Position numbers and translations under genes: made by a program. Under the pieces are notes generated by a model. That model was not told where the DNA came from. It worked only from the letters and a program-made list of their open reading frames with translations, and made no database searches. A stretch of DNA of 64,000 bases, taken from the NCBI RefSeq assembly GCF_051401765.1, contig NW_027480422.1:10124001-10188000 (forward strand). Direction: 5' to 3'. Below, piece after piece: positions 1-11,660 of the stretch (the first letter of the stretch is position 1; every line of letters begins with the position of its first letter). The DNA comes from Calliopsis andreniformis. Taxonomy: Eukaryota > Arthropoda > Insecta > Hymenoptera > Andrenidae.

Positions 1-373
1 GGCCGTAGCTATTCGATGTGGTGGAGCAATGCCCTAGAGTGAAGCCTAGGTTGCCCGGAACGTAGAAATGACCATACCTTTCACACTGGTTGCAATTATT
101 TCTGTTATACGATGGAAAAACTGTTGTATCTATTTTGTATTTTATGCTTCTGGCATTGACTTGTAAGGCCCTAACTATTCGATGTGGTGGAGCAACGCCC
201 TAGAGTGAAGCCTAGGTTGCCCGGAACGTAGAAATGACCATAGCTTTCACAATGGTTGCAATTATTCCTGTTATACAAGGGAAAAACTGTTGTATTTATA
301 TTATATTTTATGCTTCTGTCGTTGACTTCTTAGGCCCTAACTATTCGATCTGGTGGAGCAACGCCCTAGAGTG
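1..373 (+). repeat. Two-monomer module, copy at window start
   Basis: This module (ggccgtagct..., with the variants attatttctgttatac and tggcattgacttgtaagg) matches 3,156-3,528 at an offset of 3,155 bp, or 19 monomers plus 1 bp. Differences I noticed are tgttgtatc versus tgttgtacc in the first unit and cctaggttg versus cctaggatg in the second. Closely related copies of the same module also begin near 11,288, 15,601, 19,252 and 25,891, so it is a useful marker of array register. The match ends near 373, after which this copy follows the sequence type seen near 8,340. Confidence 0.8.
167..332 (+). repeat. Representative single satellite monomer (166 bp)
   Basis: This is one complete unit, given as a reference for the rest of the annotation. 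It starts at ggccctaactattcg and ends just before the next ggcc at 333. A consensus read from many units counts as 41 A, 33 C, 37 G and 55 T (42% G+C). It has six CpG dinucleotides: attCGatc, caaCGccc, ccCGgaa, aaCGtag, taCGatg and ggCGttg. The simple CpG observed/expected ratio from these counts is about 0.8. The most variable parts across the window are consensus positions about 73-82, 99-108, 125-142 and 157-170 (wrapping into the next unit). The block at about 18-70 is the most constant. Because 166 is not a multiple of 3, any reading frame shifts by one at each unit. Confidence 0.9.
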
Positions 374-2030
374 AAGCCTAGGTAGCCCGGAACGTAGAAA
401 TGACCATAATTTTCATACGGATTGCAATTATTCGTTCTATACGATGGAAAAACTGTTGTACCTATATTGTATTTTAACTTTCTGGCGTTGACTCCTAAGG
501 CCGTACCTATTCGATGTGGTGCAGCAACGCCCTAGAGTGAAGCCTAGGTTGCCAGGAACGTAGAAATGACCATTACTTCCACAGTGTTTGCAATTATTCA
601 TACTATACAGTGGAAAAACTGTTGTATTTATATTGTATTTTATGCTTCTGGCATTGACTTCTATGGCCCTAACTATTCGTTGTGGTGGAGCAACGCCCTA
701 GAGTGAAGCCAAGGTTGCCCGGAACGTAGAAGTGACCATTACTTCCACAGTGTTTGCAATTATTCATACTATACAGTGGAAAAACTGTTGTATTTATATT
801 GTATTTTATGCTTCTGGCATTGACTTCTAAGGCCCTAACTATTCGTTGTGGTGGAGCAACGCCCTAGAGTGAAGCCTAGGTTGCCCGGAACGTAGAAGTG
901 ACCATTACTTCCACACTGGTTGCAATTATTCCTGTTATACGATGGAAAAACTGTTGTATTTATATTATATTTTATGCTTCAGACGTTGACTTCTAAGGCC
1001 GTAGCTATTCGATGTGGTGGAGAAACGCCATAGACTCAAGCCTAGGTTGCCCGGAATGTAGAAATGACCATTACCTCCACACTGTTTGCAATTACTCATT
1101 TTATACAATGGAAAAACTGTTGTATTTATATAGTTTTTTATGGTTATGGCGTTGACTGCTAAGGCCGTAGCTATTCGATGTGGTGGAGCAATGCCCTAGG
1201 GTGAAGCCTCAGATGCCCGCAACGTAGAAATGACCATATCTTTCACACTGTTTGCAATTATTCCTGTTATACGATTGAAAAACTGCTGTATTTATATTGT
1301 ATTTTATGCTTCTGGCGTTGACTTCTAAGGCCGCAGATATTCGATGTGGTGGAGCAATGCCCTAGAGTGAAGCCTAGGATGCCCGGAACGTAGAAATGAC
1401 CATACCTTCCACACTGGTTGCAATTATCCCTGTTATACGAAGGAAAAGCTGTTGTATTTGTATTGTATTACATGCTTCTGGCGTAGACTTCTTAGGCCCT
1501 AACTATTCGATCTGGTGGAACGACGCCCTAGAGTGAAGCCTAGGTTGCCCGTATCGTAGAAATGACCATATCTTTCACACTGGTTGCAATTATTCCTGTT
1601 ATACGATGGAAAAACTGCTGTATTTCTATTGTATTTTATGCTTCTGGCGTTGACTTCTTAGGCCCTAACTATTCGATCTGGTGAAGCAACGCCCTAGAGA
1701 GAAGCCTAGGATGCCCGGAACGTAGAAATGACCATAGCTTTCATACTGGTCGCAATTATTCGTTTTAAACGATGGAAAAACTGTTGTATTTATTTTGTAT
1801 TTGGTGCTCCTGGCGTTGACTTCTTAGGCCCTAGCTATTGGATCTGGTGGACCAACGCCCTAGAGTGAAGCCTAGGTCGCCAGAAACTTAGAAATGACCA
1901 TTACTTTCACACTGGTTGCAATTATTCATGTTATACTATAGGAAAAACTGTTGTATCTATTTTGTATTTTATGCTTCAGGCGTTGACTTCTAAGGCCGTT
2001 GATATTCGATGTGGTGGAGCAACGCCCTAG
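374..2030 (+). repeat. Higher-order repeat segment a, copy 1 (offset 7,966 bp)
   Basis: This ten-monomer stretch is matched at about 8,340-9,996. Three anchors give the same offset of 7,966 bp: ggccgtacct at 499 and 8,465; cctcagatg at 1,207 and 9,173; ggtcgcc at 1,875 and 9,841. That is 48 x 166 minus 2. One visible difference is atatctttc near 1,230 against atatatttc in the partner. The match stops near 2,030 because the downstream copy carries one extra monomer. Confidence 0.85.
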
Positions 2031-2068
2031 AGTGAAGCCTAGGTTGCCCGGAACGTAGAAATGACCAT

Positions 2069-3528
2069 AGCTTTCTCACTGGTTGCAATTATTCCTGTTA
2101 TACAAGGGAAAAACAGTTGTATTTATATTGTATTTTATGCTTCTGGCGTTGACTTCCTAGGCTCTAACTATTCCATCTGGTGGAGCTACGCCCTAGAGTG
2201 AAGCCTAGGTTGCCCGGAATGTAGAAATGACCATCACTTTCACACTGGTTGCAATTATTCTTGCTATACGATGGAAAAACTGTTGTATTTATTATGTATT
2301 TTATGCCTCTGGCGTTGACTCCTAAGGCCGTAGCTATTCGATGTGGTGGAGCAACGCCCTAGGGTGAAGCCTAGGTTGCCCGGAACGTAGAAATTACCAT
2401 TACTTGAACACTGTTTGCAATTATTCATTTTATACAATGGAAAAACAGTTGTATTTATATTGTATTTTATAGTTATGGCGTTGACTTCTTAGGCCCTAAC
2501 TATTCGATCTGGTGGAGCAACGCCCTAGAGAGAAGCCTATATTGCCCGGAACGTAGAAGTGACCATTACCTTCTGGCTTGTTGCAATTATTCCTGTTATA
2601 CGATGAAAAAACTGCTGTATTTTTATTGTATTTTATGCGTCTGGAATTGTTTTCGAAGGCCCTAACTATTGGATGTGGTGGAGCAACGCCCTAGAGCGAA
2701 ACCTAGGTTGCTCGGAACGTAGAAATGATCATTACTTTCACACTGGTTGCAATTATTCCTGTTATACGATGGACAAACTGTTGGATTTTTATTGTATTTT
2801 ATGCTTCTGGCGTTGACTTCCTAGGCTCTAACTATTCCATCTGGTGGAGCTACGCCCTAGAGTGAAGCCTAGGTTGCCCGGAACGTAGAAATGACCATAA
2901 CCTTCATACTGATTGCAATTATTCGTTTTATACGATGGAAAAACTGTTGTACTGATATTGCATGTTATGCCTCTGGCGCTGGCTCCTAAGGCCGTAGCTA
3001 TTCGATGTCGTGGAGCAGCGCCCTAGCGTGAACCCTAGGTTGCCCGGAACGTAGAAATAACCATTACTTCCACACTGTTTGCAATTATTCATTTTATACA
3101 ATGGAAAAACTGTTGTATTTATATTGTATTTTATAGTTATGGCGTTGACTTCTAAGGCCGTAGCTATTCGATGTGGTGGAGCAATGCCCTAGAGTGAAGC
3201 CTAGGTTGCCCGGAACGTAGAAATGACCATACCTTTCACACTGGTTGCAATTATTTCTGTTATACGATGGAAAAACTGTTGTACCTATTTTGTATTTTAT
3301 GCTTCTGGCATTGACTTGTAAGGCCCTAACTATTCGATGTGGTGGAGCAACGCCCTAGAGTGAAGCCTAGGATGCCCGGAACGTAGAAATGACCATAGCT
3401 TTCACAATGGTTGCAATTATTCCTGTTATACAAGGGAAAAACTGTTGTATTTATATTATATTTTATGCTTCTGTCGTTGACTTCTTAGGCCCTAACTATT
3501 CGATCTGGTGGAGCAACGCCCTAGAGTG
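2069..3528 (+). repeat. Higher-order repeat segment b, copy 1 (offset 8,132 bp)
   Basis: The variant agctttctcactgg at 2,069 lines up with 10,201, and the module start ggccgtagct at 3,156 lines up with 11,288. Both give 8,132 bp (49 monomers minus 2 bp). The segment contains distinctive units such as gacttcctaggctctaac near 2,155 and cctatattgcccgg near 2,540. It ends near 3,530. The next five monomers here (about 3,530-4,350) have no counterpart at the corresponding place in copy 2. Confidence 0.82.
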
Positions 3529-3529
3529 A

Positions 3530-4349
3530 AGCCTAGGTAGCCCGGAATGTAGAAATGACCATCACTTTCACACTGGTTGCAATTATTCTTGTTATACGAT
3601 GGAAAAACTGTTGTATTTATTTTGTATTTTATGCCTCTGGCGCTGACTCCTAAGGCCGTAGCTTTCGATGTGGTGGAGCAACGCCCTAGGGTGAAGCCTA
3701 GGTTGCCCGGAACGTAGAAATGTCCATAACTATCAGACTGGTTGCAATTATTACTGTTATACGATGGAAAAACTGTTGTAATTATATTGTATTTTATGCT
3801 TCTGGTGTAGACTTCTTAGGCCCTAGCTATTCGATCTGGAGGAACAACGCCCTAGGGTGAAGCCTAGGTTGCCCGGAACGTACAAATGACCATCACTTTC
3901 ACACTGGTTGCAATTATTCCTGTTATACAAGGGAATAACTGTTGTATTTATATTGCAGTTTATGCTTCTGGCGTTGACTTCTTAGGCCCTAGCTATTCGA
4001 TCTGGTGGAACAACGCCCTAGAGTGAAGCCTAGGATGCCCGGAACGTAGAAATGACCATCACTTTCACACTGGTTTCAATTATTCCTGGTTTACGATGGA
4101 AAAACTGTTGTATCTATTTTGTATTTTATGCTTCTGGCGTTGACTTCTTAGGTCCTAACTATTGGATCTGGTGGAGCAACGCCCTCAGGTGAAGCCCAGG
4201 TTGCCCGGAACGTAGAAACGACCATAACTTTCATACTGATTGCAATTATTCGTATTATTCGATGGAAAATCTGTTGTATTTATATTGAACTTTATGCGTC
4301 TGGAGTTGTTTTCTTAGGCCCTAACTATTCGACCTGGTGGACCAACACC
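3530..4349 (+). repeat. Five-monomer block present only in copy 1
   Basis: These five monomers sit between segments b and c in the first HOR copy and are absent at the equivalent junction near 11,660. They include a unit with a 1-bp deletion (gtagctttcgatg, near 3,659) and the variants acttcttaggccctagc and ggaggaacaac. Those variants are also characteristic of the recently amplified block at 15,434-29,694, so this block is a candidate relative of the monomers that were later expanded there. Confidence 0.7.
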
Positions 4350-7300
4350 CTAGGGTGAAGCCTAGGTTGCACGGAACGTAGAAATGCCCATTACTTTCAC
4401 ACTGGTTGTAATTATTCCTGTTATACGATGGAATAACTGTTGTATTTATATTTTATTTAATGCTTCTGGCGTTAACTTCTAAGGCCCTTGCTATTCGATC
4501 TGGTGGAGCAACGCTCTAGAGTGAAGCCTAGGTTGCCCGGAACGTAGAAATGACCATCACCTTCGCGCTGGTTGCAATTATTCCTGTTGTACGATGGAAA
4601 AATTGTGGTATTTATATTGTATTTTATGCTTCTGGCGTAGGCTTCTTAGGCCCTAACTATTCGATGTGGCGGAACCACGCCCTAGACTGAAGCCTAGGTT
4701 GCCCGGAACGTAGAAATGACCATTACTTTCACACTGGTTGCAATTATTCCTGTTATATGATTGAAAAGCTGTTGTATCTATTTTGTAATTTATGCTTCTG
4801 ACGTTGACTTCTTATGTCCTAACTATTGGATCTGGTGGAGCAACGCCCTAGGGTGAAGCCTAGGTTGCCCGGAACGTAGAAATGACCATAATTTTCATAC
4901 GGATTGCAATTATTCGTTCTATACGATGGAAAAACTGTTGTACTTATATTGTATTTTAACTTTCTGGCGTTGACTCCTAAGGCCGTACCTATTCGATGTG
5001 GTGCAGCAACGCCCTAGAGTGAAGCCTATGTTGCCCCGAACGTAGAAATGACCATATCTTCCACACTGGTTGCAATAATTCCTGTTATACGATGGAAAAA
5101 CTGTAGCATTGTTATTGTATTTTCTGCTTCTGTCTTTGACTTCTAAGGTCCTAGCTATTCGATCTGGTGGGGAATGTCCAAGAGTGAAGCCTATGGTGCC
5201 CGGAACGCAGAAATGACCATAACTTTCACACTGGTAGCAATTGTTCGTTTTATACAATGGAAAAACTGTTGTATTTTTATTGTATTTTAGGTTTCGGGCG
5301 TTGACTTCTAAGGCCCTAGCTATTCGATCTGGTGGAACAACGCCCTAGAGTGAAGCCTAGGTCGCCAGAAACGTAGAAATGACCATTACTTTCACACTGG
5401 TGGCAATTATTCATGTTATACGATGGAAAAACTGTTGGATTTTTATTGTATTTACTGCTTCTGGCTTTGACTTCTAAGGTCCTAGCTATTCGATCTGGTG
5501 GGGAATGTCCAAGAGTGAAGCCTATGGTGCCCGGAACGTAGAAATTCCCATTACTTTCACACTGTTTGTAATTATTCGTTTTATACGATGGAAAAGCTGT
5601 TGTATCTATTTTGTATTTTATGCTTCTGGCATTGACTTGCAAGGCCCTAACTATTCGATGTGGTGGAGCAACGCCCTAGAGTGAAGCCTAGGTTGCCCGG
5701 AACGTAGAAATTACCATAGCTTTCACACTGGTTGCAATTATTCCTGTTATACAAGGGAAAAACTGTTGTATTTATATTGTATTTTATGCTTCTGGCGTTG
5801 AATTCTTAGGCCCCAACTATTCGATCTGGTGGAGCAACGCCCTAGAGTGAAGCCTAGGTTGCCCGGAATGTAGAAATGACCATCACTTTCACACTGGTTG
5901 CAATTACTCTTAGTATACGATGGAAAAGCTGTTGTATTTACTTTGTATTTTATGCCTCTGGCGTTGACTCCTAAGGCCGTAGCTATTCGATGTGGTGGAG
6001 CAACGCCCTAGAGTGAAGCCTAGGTTGCCAGGAACGTAGAAATGACCATTACTTCCACAGTGTTTGCAATTATTCATACTATACAGTGGAAAAACTGTTG
6101 TATTTATATTGTATTTTATGCTTCTGGCATTGACTTCTAAGGCCCTAACTATTCGTTGTGGTGGAGCAACGCCCTAGAGTGAAGCCTAGGTTGCCCGGAA
6201 CGTAGAAGTGACCATTACTTCCACACTGGTTGCAATTATTCCTGTTATACGATGGAAAAACTGTTGTATTTATATTATATTTTATGCTTCAGACGTTGAC
6301 TTCTAAGGCCGTAGCTATTCGATGTGGTGGAGAAACGCCATAGACTCAAGCCTAGGTTGCCCGGAATGTAGAAATGACCATTACCTCCACACTGTTTGCA
6401 ATTACTCATTTTATGCAATGGAAAAACTGTTGTATTTATATAGTTTTTTATAGTTATGGCGTTGACTTCTAAGGCCGTAGCTATTCGATGTGGTGGAGCA
6501 ATGCCCTAGATTGAAGACTCAGATGCCCGCAACGTAGAAATGACCATATCTTTCACACTGGTTGCAATTATTCCTGTTATACGATGGAAAAACTGTTGTA
6601 TTTCTATTGTATTTTATGCTTCTGGCGTTGACTTCTTAGGCCCTAACTATTCGATCTGGTGAAGCAACGCCCTAGAGAGAAGCCTAGGATGCCCGGAACG
6701 TAGAAATGACCGTAACTGTCAGACTGGTTGCAATTATTCGTTTTATACGATGCAAAGACTATTGTATTTATATTGTATTTTATAGTTATGGCGTGGTCTT
6801 CCAGGGACGTAGCTATTCGATGTGGTTGAGCAACGCCCTAGAGTGAAGCCTAGGTTGCCCGGAACGTAGAAATGACCATAGTTTTCATACTGGTTGCAAT
6901 TATTCGTTTTAAACGATGGAAAAACTGTTGTATTTATTTTGTATTTGGTGCTCCTGGCGTTGACTTCTTAGGCCCTAGCTATTGGATCTGGTGGACCAAC
7001 GCCCTAGAGTGAAGCCTAGGTCGCCAGAAACGTAGAAATGACCATTACTTTCACACTGGTTGCAATTATTCATGTTATACGATGGAAAAACTGTTGTATC
7101 TATTTTGTATTTTATGCTTCTGGCGTTGACTTCTTAGGTCCTAACTATTGGATCTGGTGGAGCAACGCCCTAGAGTGAAGCCTAGGTTGCCCGGGACGTA
7201 GAAATGACCATCACCTTCACTCTGGTTGCAATTATTCCTGTTATACGATGGAAAAACTGTTGTATTTATATTATATTTTATGCTTCAGGCGTTGACTTCT

Positions 7301-7390
7301 AAGGCCGTAGATATTCGATGTGGTGGTGCAACGCCCTAGAGTGAAGCCTAGGTTGCCCGGAACGTAAAAATGACCATTAGTTCCACACTG
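4350..7390 (+). repeat. Higher-order repeat segment c, copy 1 (44-monomer offset, 7,303 bp)
   Basis: About 18 monomers match 11,653-14,693 at a constant 7,303 bp (44 x 166 minus 1). Anchors are cctaggttgcacgg at 4,361 and 11,664, and the long minus-strand open frames at 4,919 and 5,316 that recur at 12,222 and 12,619. Unusual monomers here have ctggtggggaatgtcc and tctgtctttgac near 5,130-5,180, and tggtcttccagggacg near 6,790. The match ends near 7,390, where the second copy gains three monomers. Confidence 0.87.
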
Positions 7391-8339
7391 TTTGCAATTA
7401 TTCATATTATACAGTGGAAAAACTGTTGTATTTATATTGTATTTTATAGTTATGGCGTTGACTTCTTAGGCCCTAACTATTCGATCTGGTGGAGCAACGC
7501 CCTAGGGAGAAGCCTATATTGCACGGAACGTAGAAGTGACCATTACCTTCTGGCTTGTTGCAATTATTCCTGTTATACGATGAAAAAACTGCTGTATTTT
7601 TATTGTATTTTATGCGTCTGGAATTGTTTTCGAAGGCCCTAACTATTGGATGTGGTGGAGCAACGCCCTAGAGCGAAACCTAGGTTGCCGGGAACGGAGA
7701 AATGATCATTCCTTTCACACTGGTTGCAATTATTCCTGTTATACGATGGACAAACTGTTGGATTTTTATTGTACGTTATGCTTCTGGCGCTGACTTCTAA
7801 GGCCGTAGCTATTCGATGTGGTGGAGCAATGCCCTAGAGTGAAGCCTAGGTTGCACGGAACGTAGAAATGCCCATTACTTTCACACTGGTTGTAATTATT
7901 CCTGTTATACGATGGAATAACTGTTGTATTTATATTTTATTTAATGCTTCTGGCGTTAACTTCTAAGGCCCTTGCTATTCGATCTGGTGGAGCAACGCTC
8001 TAGAGTGAAGCCTAGGTTGCCCGGAACGTAGAAATGACCATCACCTTCGCTCTGGTTGCAATTATTCCTGTTGTACGATGGAAAAATTGTGGTATTTATA
8101 TTGTATTTTATGCTTCTGGCGTAGGCATCTTAGGCCCTAACTATTCGATATGGGGGAACCACGCCCTAGACTGAAGCCTAGGTTGCCCGGAACGTAGAAA
8201 TGACCATTACTTTCACACTGGTTGCAATTATTCCAGTTATATGATTGAAAAGCTGTTGTATCTATTTTGTAATTTATGCTTCTGACGTTGACTTCTTATG
8301 TCCTAACTATTGGATCTGGTGGAGCAACGCCCTAGGGTG

Positions 8340-9996
8340 GAGCCTAGGTTGCCCGGAACGTAGAAATGACCATAATTTTCATACGGATTGCAATTATTCG
8401 TTCTATACGATGGAAAAACTGTTGTACCTATATTGTATTTTAACTTTCTTGCGTTGACTCCTAAGGCCGTACCTATTCGATGTGGTGCAGCAACGCCCTA
8501 GAGTGAAGCCTAGGTTGCCAGGAACGTAGAAATGACCATTACTTCCACAGTGTTTGCAATTATTCATACTATACAGTGGAAAAACTGTTGTATTTATATT
8601 GTATTTTATGCTTCTGGCATTGACTTCTAAGGCCCTAACTATTCGTTGTGGTGGAGCAACGCCCTAGAGTGAAGCCAAGGTTGCCCGGAACGTAGAAGTG
8701 ACCATTACTTCCACAGTGTTTGCAATTATTCATACTATACAGTGGAAAAACTGTTGTATTTATATTGTATTTTATGCTTCTGGCATTGACTTCTAAGGCC
8801 CTAACTATTCGTTGTGGTGGAGCAACGCCCTAGAGTGAAGCCTAGGTTGCCCGGAACGTAGAAGTGACCATTACTTCCACACTGGTTGCAATTATTCCTG
8901 TTATACGATGGAAAAACTGTTGTATTTATATTATATTTTATGCTTCAGACGTTGACTTCTAAGGCCGTAGCTATTCGATGTGGTGGAGAAACGCCATAGA
9001 CTCAAGCCTAGGTTGCCCGGAATGTAGAAATGACCATTACCTCCACACTGTTTGCAATTACTCATTTTATACAATGGAAAAACTGTTGTATTTATATAGT
9101 TTTTTATGGTTATGGCGTTGACTGCTAAGGCCGTAGCTATTCGATGTGGTGGAGCAATGCCCTAGGGTGAAGCCTCAGATGCCCGCAACGTAGAAATGAC
9201 CATATATTTCACACTGTTTGCAATTATTCCTGTTATACGATTGAAAAACTGCTGTATTTATATTGTATTTTATGCTTCTGGCGTTGACTTCTAAGGCCGC
9301 AGATATTCGATGTGGTGGAGCAATGCCCTAGAGTGAAGCCTAGGATGCCCGGAACGTAGAAATGACCATACCTTCCACACTGGTTGCAATTATCCCTGTT
9401 ATACGAAGGAAAAGCTGTTGTATTTGTATTGTATTACATGCTTCTGGCGTAGACTTCTTAGGCCCTAACTATTCGATCTGGTGGAACGACGCCCTAGAGT
9501 GAAGCCTAGCTTGCCCGTATCGTAGAAATGACCATATCTTTCACACTGGTTGCAATTATTCCTGTTATACGATGGAAAAACTGCTGTATTTCTATTGTAT
9601 TTTATGCTTCTGGCGTTGACTTCTTAGGCCCTAACTATTCGATCTGGTGAAGCAACGCCCTAGAGAGAAGCCTAGGATGCCCGGAACGTAGAAATGACCA
9701 TAGTTTTCATACTGGTCGCAATTATTCGTTTTAAACGATGGAAAAACTGTTGTATTTATTTTGTATTTGGTGCTCCTGGCGTTGACTTCTTAGGCCCTAG
9801 CTATTGGATCTGGTGGACCAACGCCCTAGAGTGAAGCGTAGGTCGCCAGAAACTTAGAAATGACCATTACTTTCACACTGGTTGCAATTATTCATGTTAT
9901 ACTATAGGAAAAACTGTTGTATCTATTTTGTATTTTATGCTTCAGGCGTTGACTTCTAAGGCCGTTGATATTCGATGTGGTGGAGCAACGCTCTAG
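8340..9996 (+). repeat. Higher-order repeat segment a, copy 2
   Basis: This is the partner of 374-2,030 at 7,966 bp. It is followed at about 9,997-10,160 by an extra monomer (aacgtaaaaatgacc type) that the upstream copy lacks. After that the alignment resumes at 8,132 bp. The extra unit resembles the monomer around 7,360 and 14,670, so it was probably gained by exchange within the array rather than by point mutation. Confidence 0.8.
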
Positions 9997-10200
9997 AGCG
10001 AAGCCTAGGTTGCCCGGAACGTAAAAATGACCATTATTTCCACACTGTATGCAATTATTCATATTATACAGTGGAAAAACTGTTGTATTTATATTGCATT
10101 TTATGCTTCTGGCATTGACTTCTAAGGCCCTAACTATTCGATGTGGTGGAGCAGCGCCCTAGAGTGAAGCCTAGGTTGCCCGGAACGTAGAAATGACCAT

Positions 10201-11660
10201 AGCTTTCTCACTGGTTGCAATTATTCCTGTTATACAAGGGAAAAACAGTTGTATTTATATTGTATTTTATGCTTCTGGCGTTGACTTCCTAGGCTCTAAC
10301 TATTCCATCTGGTGGAGCTACGCCCTAGAGTGAAGCCTAGGTTGCCCGGAATGTAGAAATGACCATCACTTTCACACTGGTTGCAATTATTCTTGCTATA
10401 CGATGGAAAAACTGTTGTATTTATTATGTATTTTATGCCTCTGGCGTTGACTCCTAAGGCCGTAGCTATTCGATGTGGTGGAGCAACGCCCTAGGGTGAA
10501 GCCTAGGTTGCCCGGAACGTAGAAATTACCATTACTTGAACACTGTTTGCAATTATTCATTTTATACAATGGAAAAACTGTTGTATTTATATTGTATTTT
10601 ATAGTTATGGCGTTGACTTCTTAGGCCCTAACTATTCGATCTGGTGGAGCAACGCCCTAGAGAGAAGCCTATATTGCCCGGAACGTAGAAGTGACCATTA
10701 CCTTCTGGCTTGTTGCAATTATTCCTGTTATACGATGAAAAAACTGCTGTATTTTTATTGTATTTTATGCGTCTGGAATTGTTTTCGAACGCCCTAACTA
10801 TTGGATGTGGTGGAGCAACGCCCTAGAGCGAAACCTAGGTTGCCCGGAACGTAGAAATGATCATTACTTTCACACTGGTTGCAATTATTCCTGTTATACG
10901 ATGGACAAACTGTTGGATTTTTATTGTATTTTATGCTTCTGGCGTTGACTTCCTAGGCTCTAGCTATTCCATCTGGTGGAGCTACGCCCTAGAGTGAAGC
11001 CTAGGTTGCCCGGAACGTAGAAATGACCATAACCTTCATACTGATTGCAATTATTCGTTTTATACGATGGAAAAACTGTTGTACTGATATTGCATGTTAT
11101 GCCTCTGGCGCTGGCTCCTAAGGCCGTAGCTATTCGATGTCGTGGAGCAGCGCCCTAGCGTGAACCCTAGGTTGCCCGGAACGTAGAAATAACCATTACT
11201 TCCACACTGTTTGCAATTATTCATTTTATACAATGGAAAAACTGTTGTATTTATATTGTATTTTATAGTTATGGCGTTGACTTCTAAGGCCGTAGCTATT
11301 CGATGTGGTGGAGCAATGCCCTAGAGTGAAGCCTAGGTTGCCCGGAACGTAGAAATGACCATACCTTTCACACTGGTTGAAATTATTTCTGTTATACGAT
11401 GGAAAAACTGTTGTATCTATTTTGTATTTTATGCTTCTGGCATTGACTTGTAAGGCCCTAACTATTCGATGTGGTGGAGCAACGCCCTAGAGTGAAGCCT
11501 AGGTTGCCCGGAACGTAGAAATGACCATAGCTTTCACAATGGTTGCAATTATTCCTGTTATACAAGGGAAAAACTGTTGTATTTATATTGTATTTTATGC
11601 TTCTGTCGTTGACTTCTTAGGCCCTAACTATTCGATCTGGTGGAGCAACGCCCTAGAGTG
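10201..11660 (+). repeat. Higher-order repeat segment b, copy 2
   Basis: This is the partner of 2,069-3,528 at 8,132 bp. It is joined directly at about 11,660 to sequence matching 4,350 onward (cctaggttgcacggaacg at 4,361 and 11,664). Relative to copy 1, an 829-bp block equal to five monomers minus 1 bp is therefore missing here. Confidence 0.82.

Noticed and set aside
167..332. CENP-B box within the monomer
   Set aside because: I compared the 17-bp pattern (TTCG, four bases, A, two bases, CGGG) with the ttcgatctgg and cccggaacg regions on both strands. The spacing and the central A do not fit, so no CENP-B box is claimed.
167..332. RNA polymerase III promoter or tRNA-derived SINE (tggtggagcaacg resembles an A box; attcgat resembles part of a B box)
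   Set aside because: The A-box similarity is partial. The B-box-like ttcga is upstream rather than 30-60 bp downstream of it and lacks the flanking gg and cc. There is no dispersed insertion pattern, poly-A tail or target-site duplication.
167..332. cctagg palindrome repeating every 166 bp as a possible regulatory site
   Set aside because: It is a constant part of the monomer and many units carry altered versions (cctatg, cctaga, cccagg, cgtagg, cctacg). A six-base palindrome alone is not evidence of function.
4919..5642. Minus-strand open frames of about 110 codons (also 12,222-12,945, 29,646-30,038, 54,684-56,082 and 60,158-61,556) with recurring similar peptides containing NQCE, GHFYVP and GFTLGR
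   Set aside because: They recur because the DNA repeats. The monomer is 166 bp, so the frame shifts at every unit and frames end within two to three monomers. There is no conserved protein domain that I recognise, no splice or promoter context, and neighbouring copies are broken by stops and 1-bp indels. The cysteine/histidine spacing resembling a zinc knuckle varies between copies and is best read as coincidence.
7370..7642. Plus-strand open frames of 60 to 90 codons (7,370, 8,245, 18,987, 25,626, 33,259, 35,250, 36,410, 37,074, 45,394, 54,343, 59,817) giving similar hydrophobic peptides
   Set aside because: These are translations of the same monomer read across a unit boundary. Their starts sit on the atgaccat or atggcc variant inside the monomer, and their apparent conservation is exactly that of the DNA. 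No ribosomal or splice context and no codon-position bias is evident.
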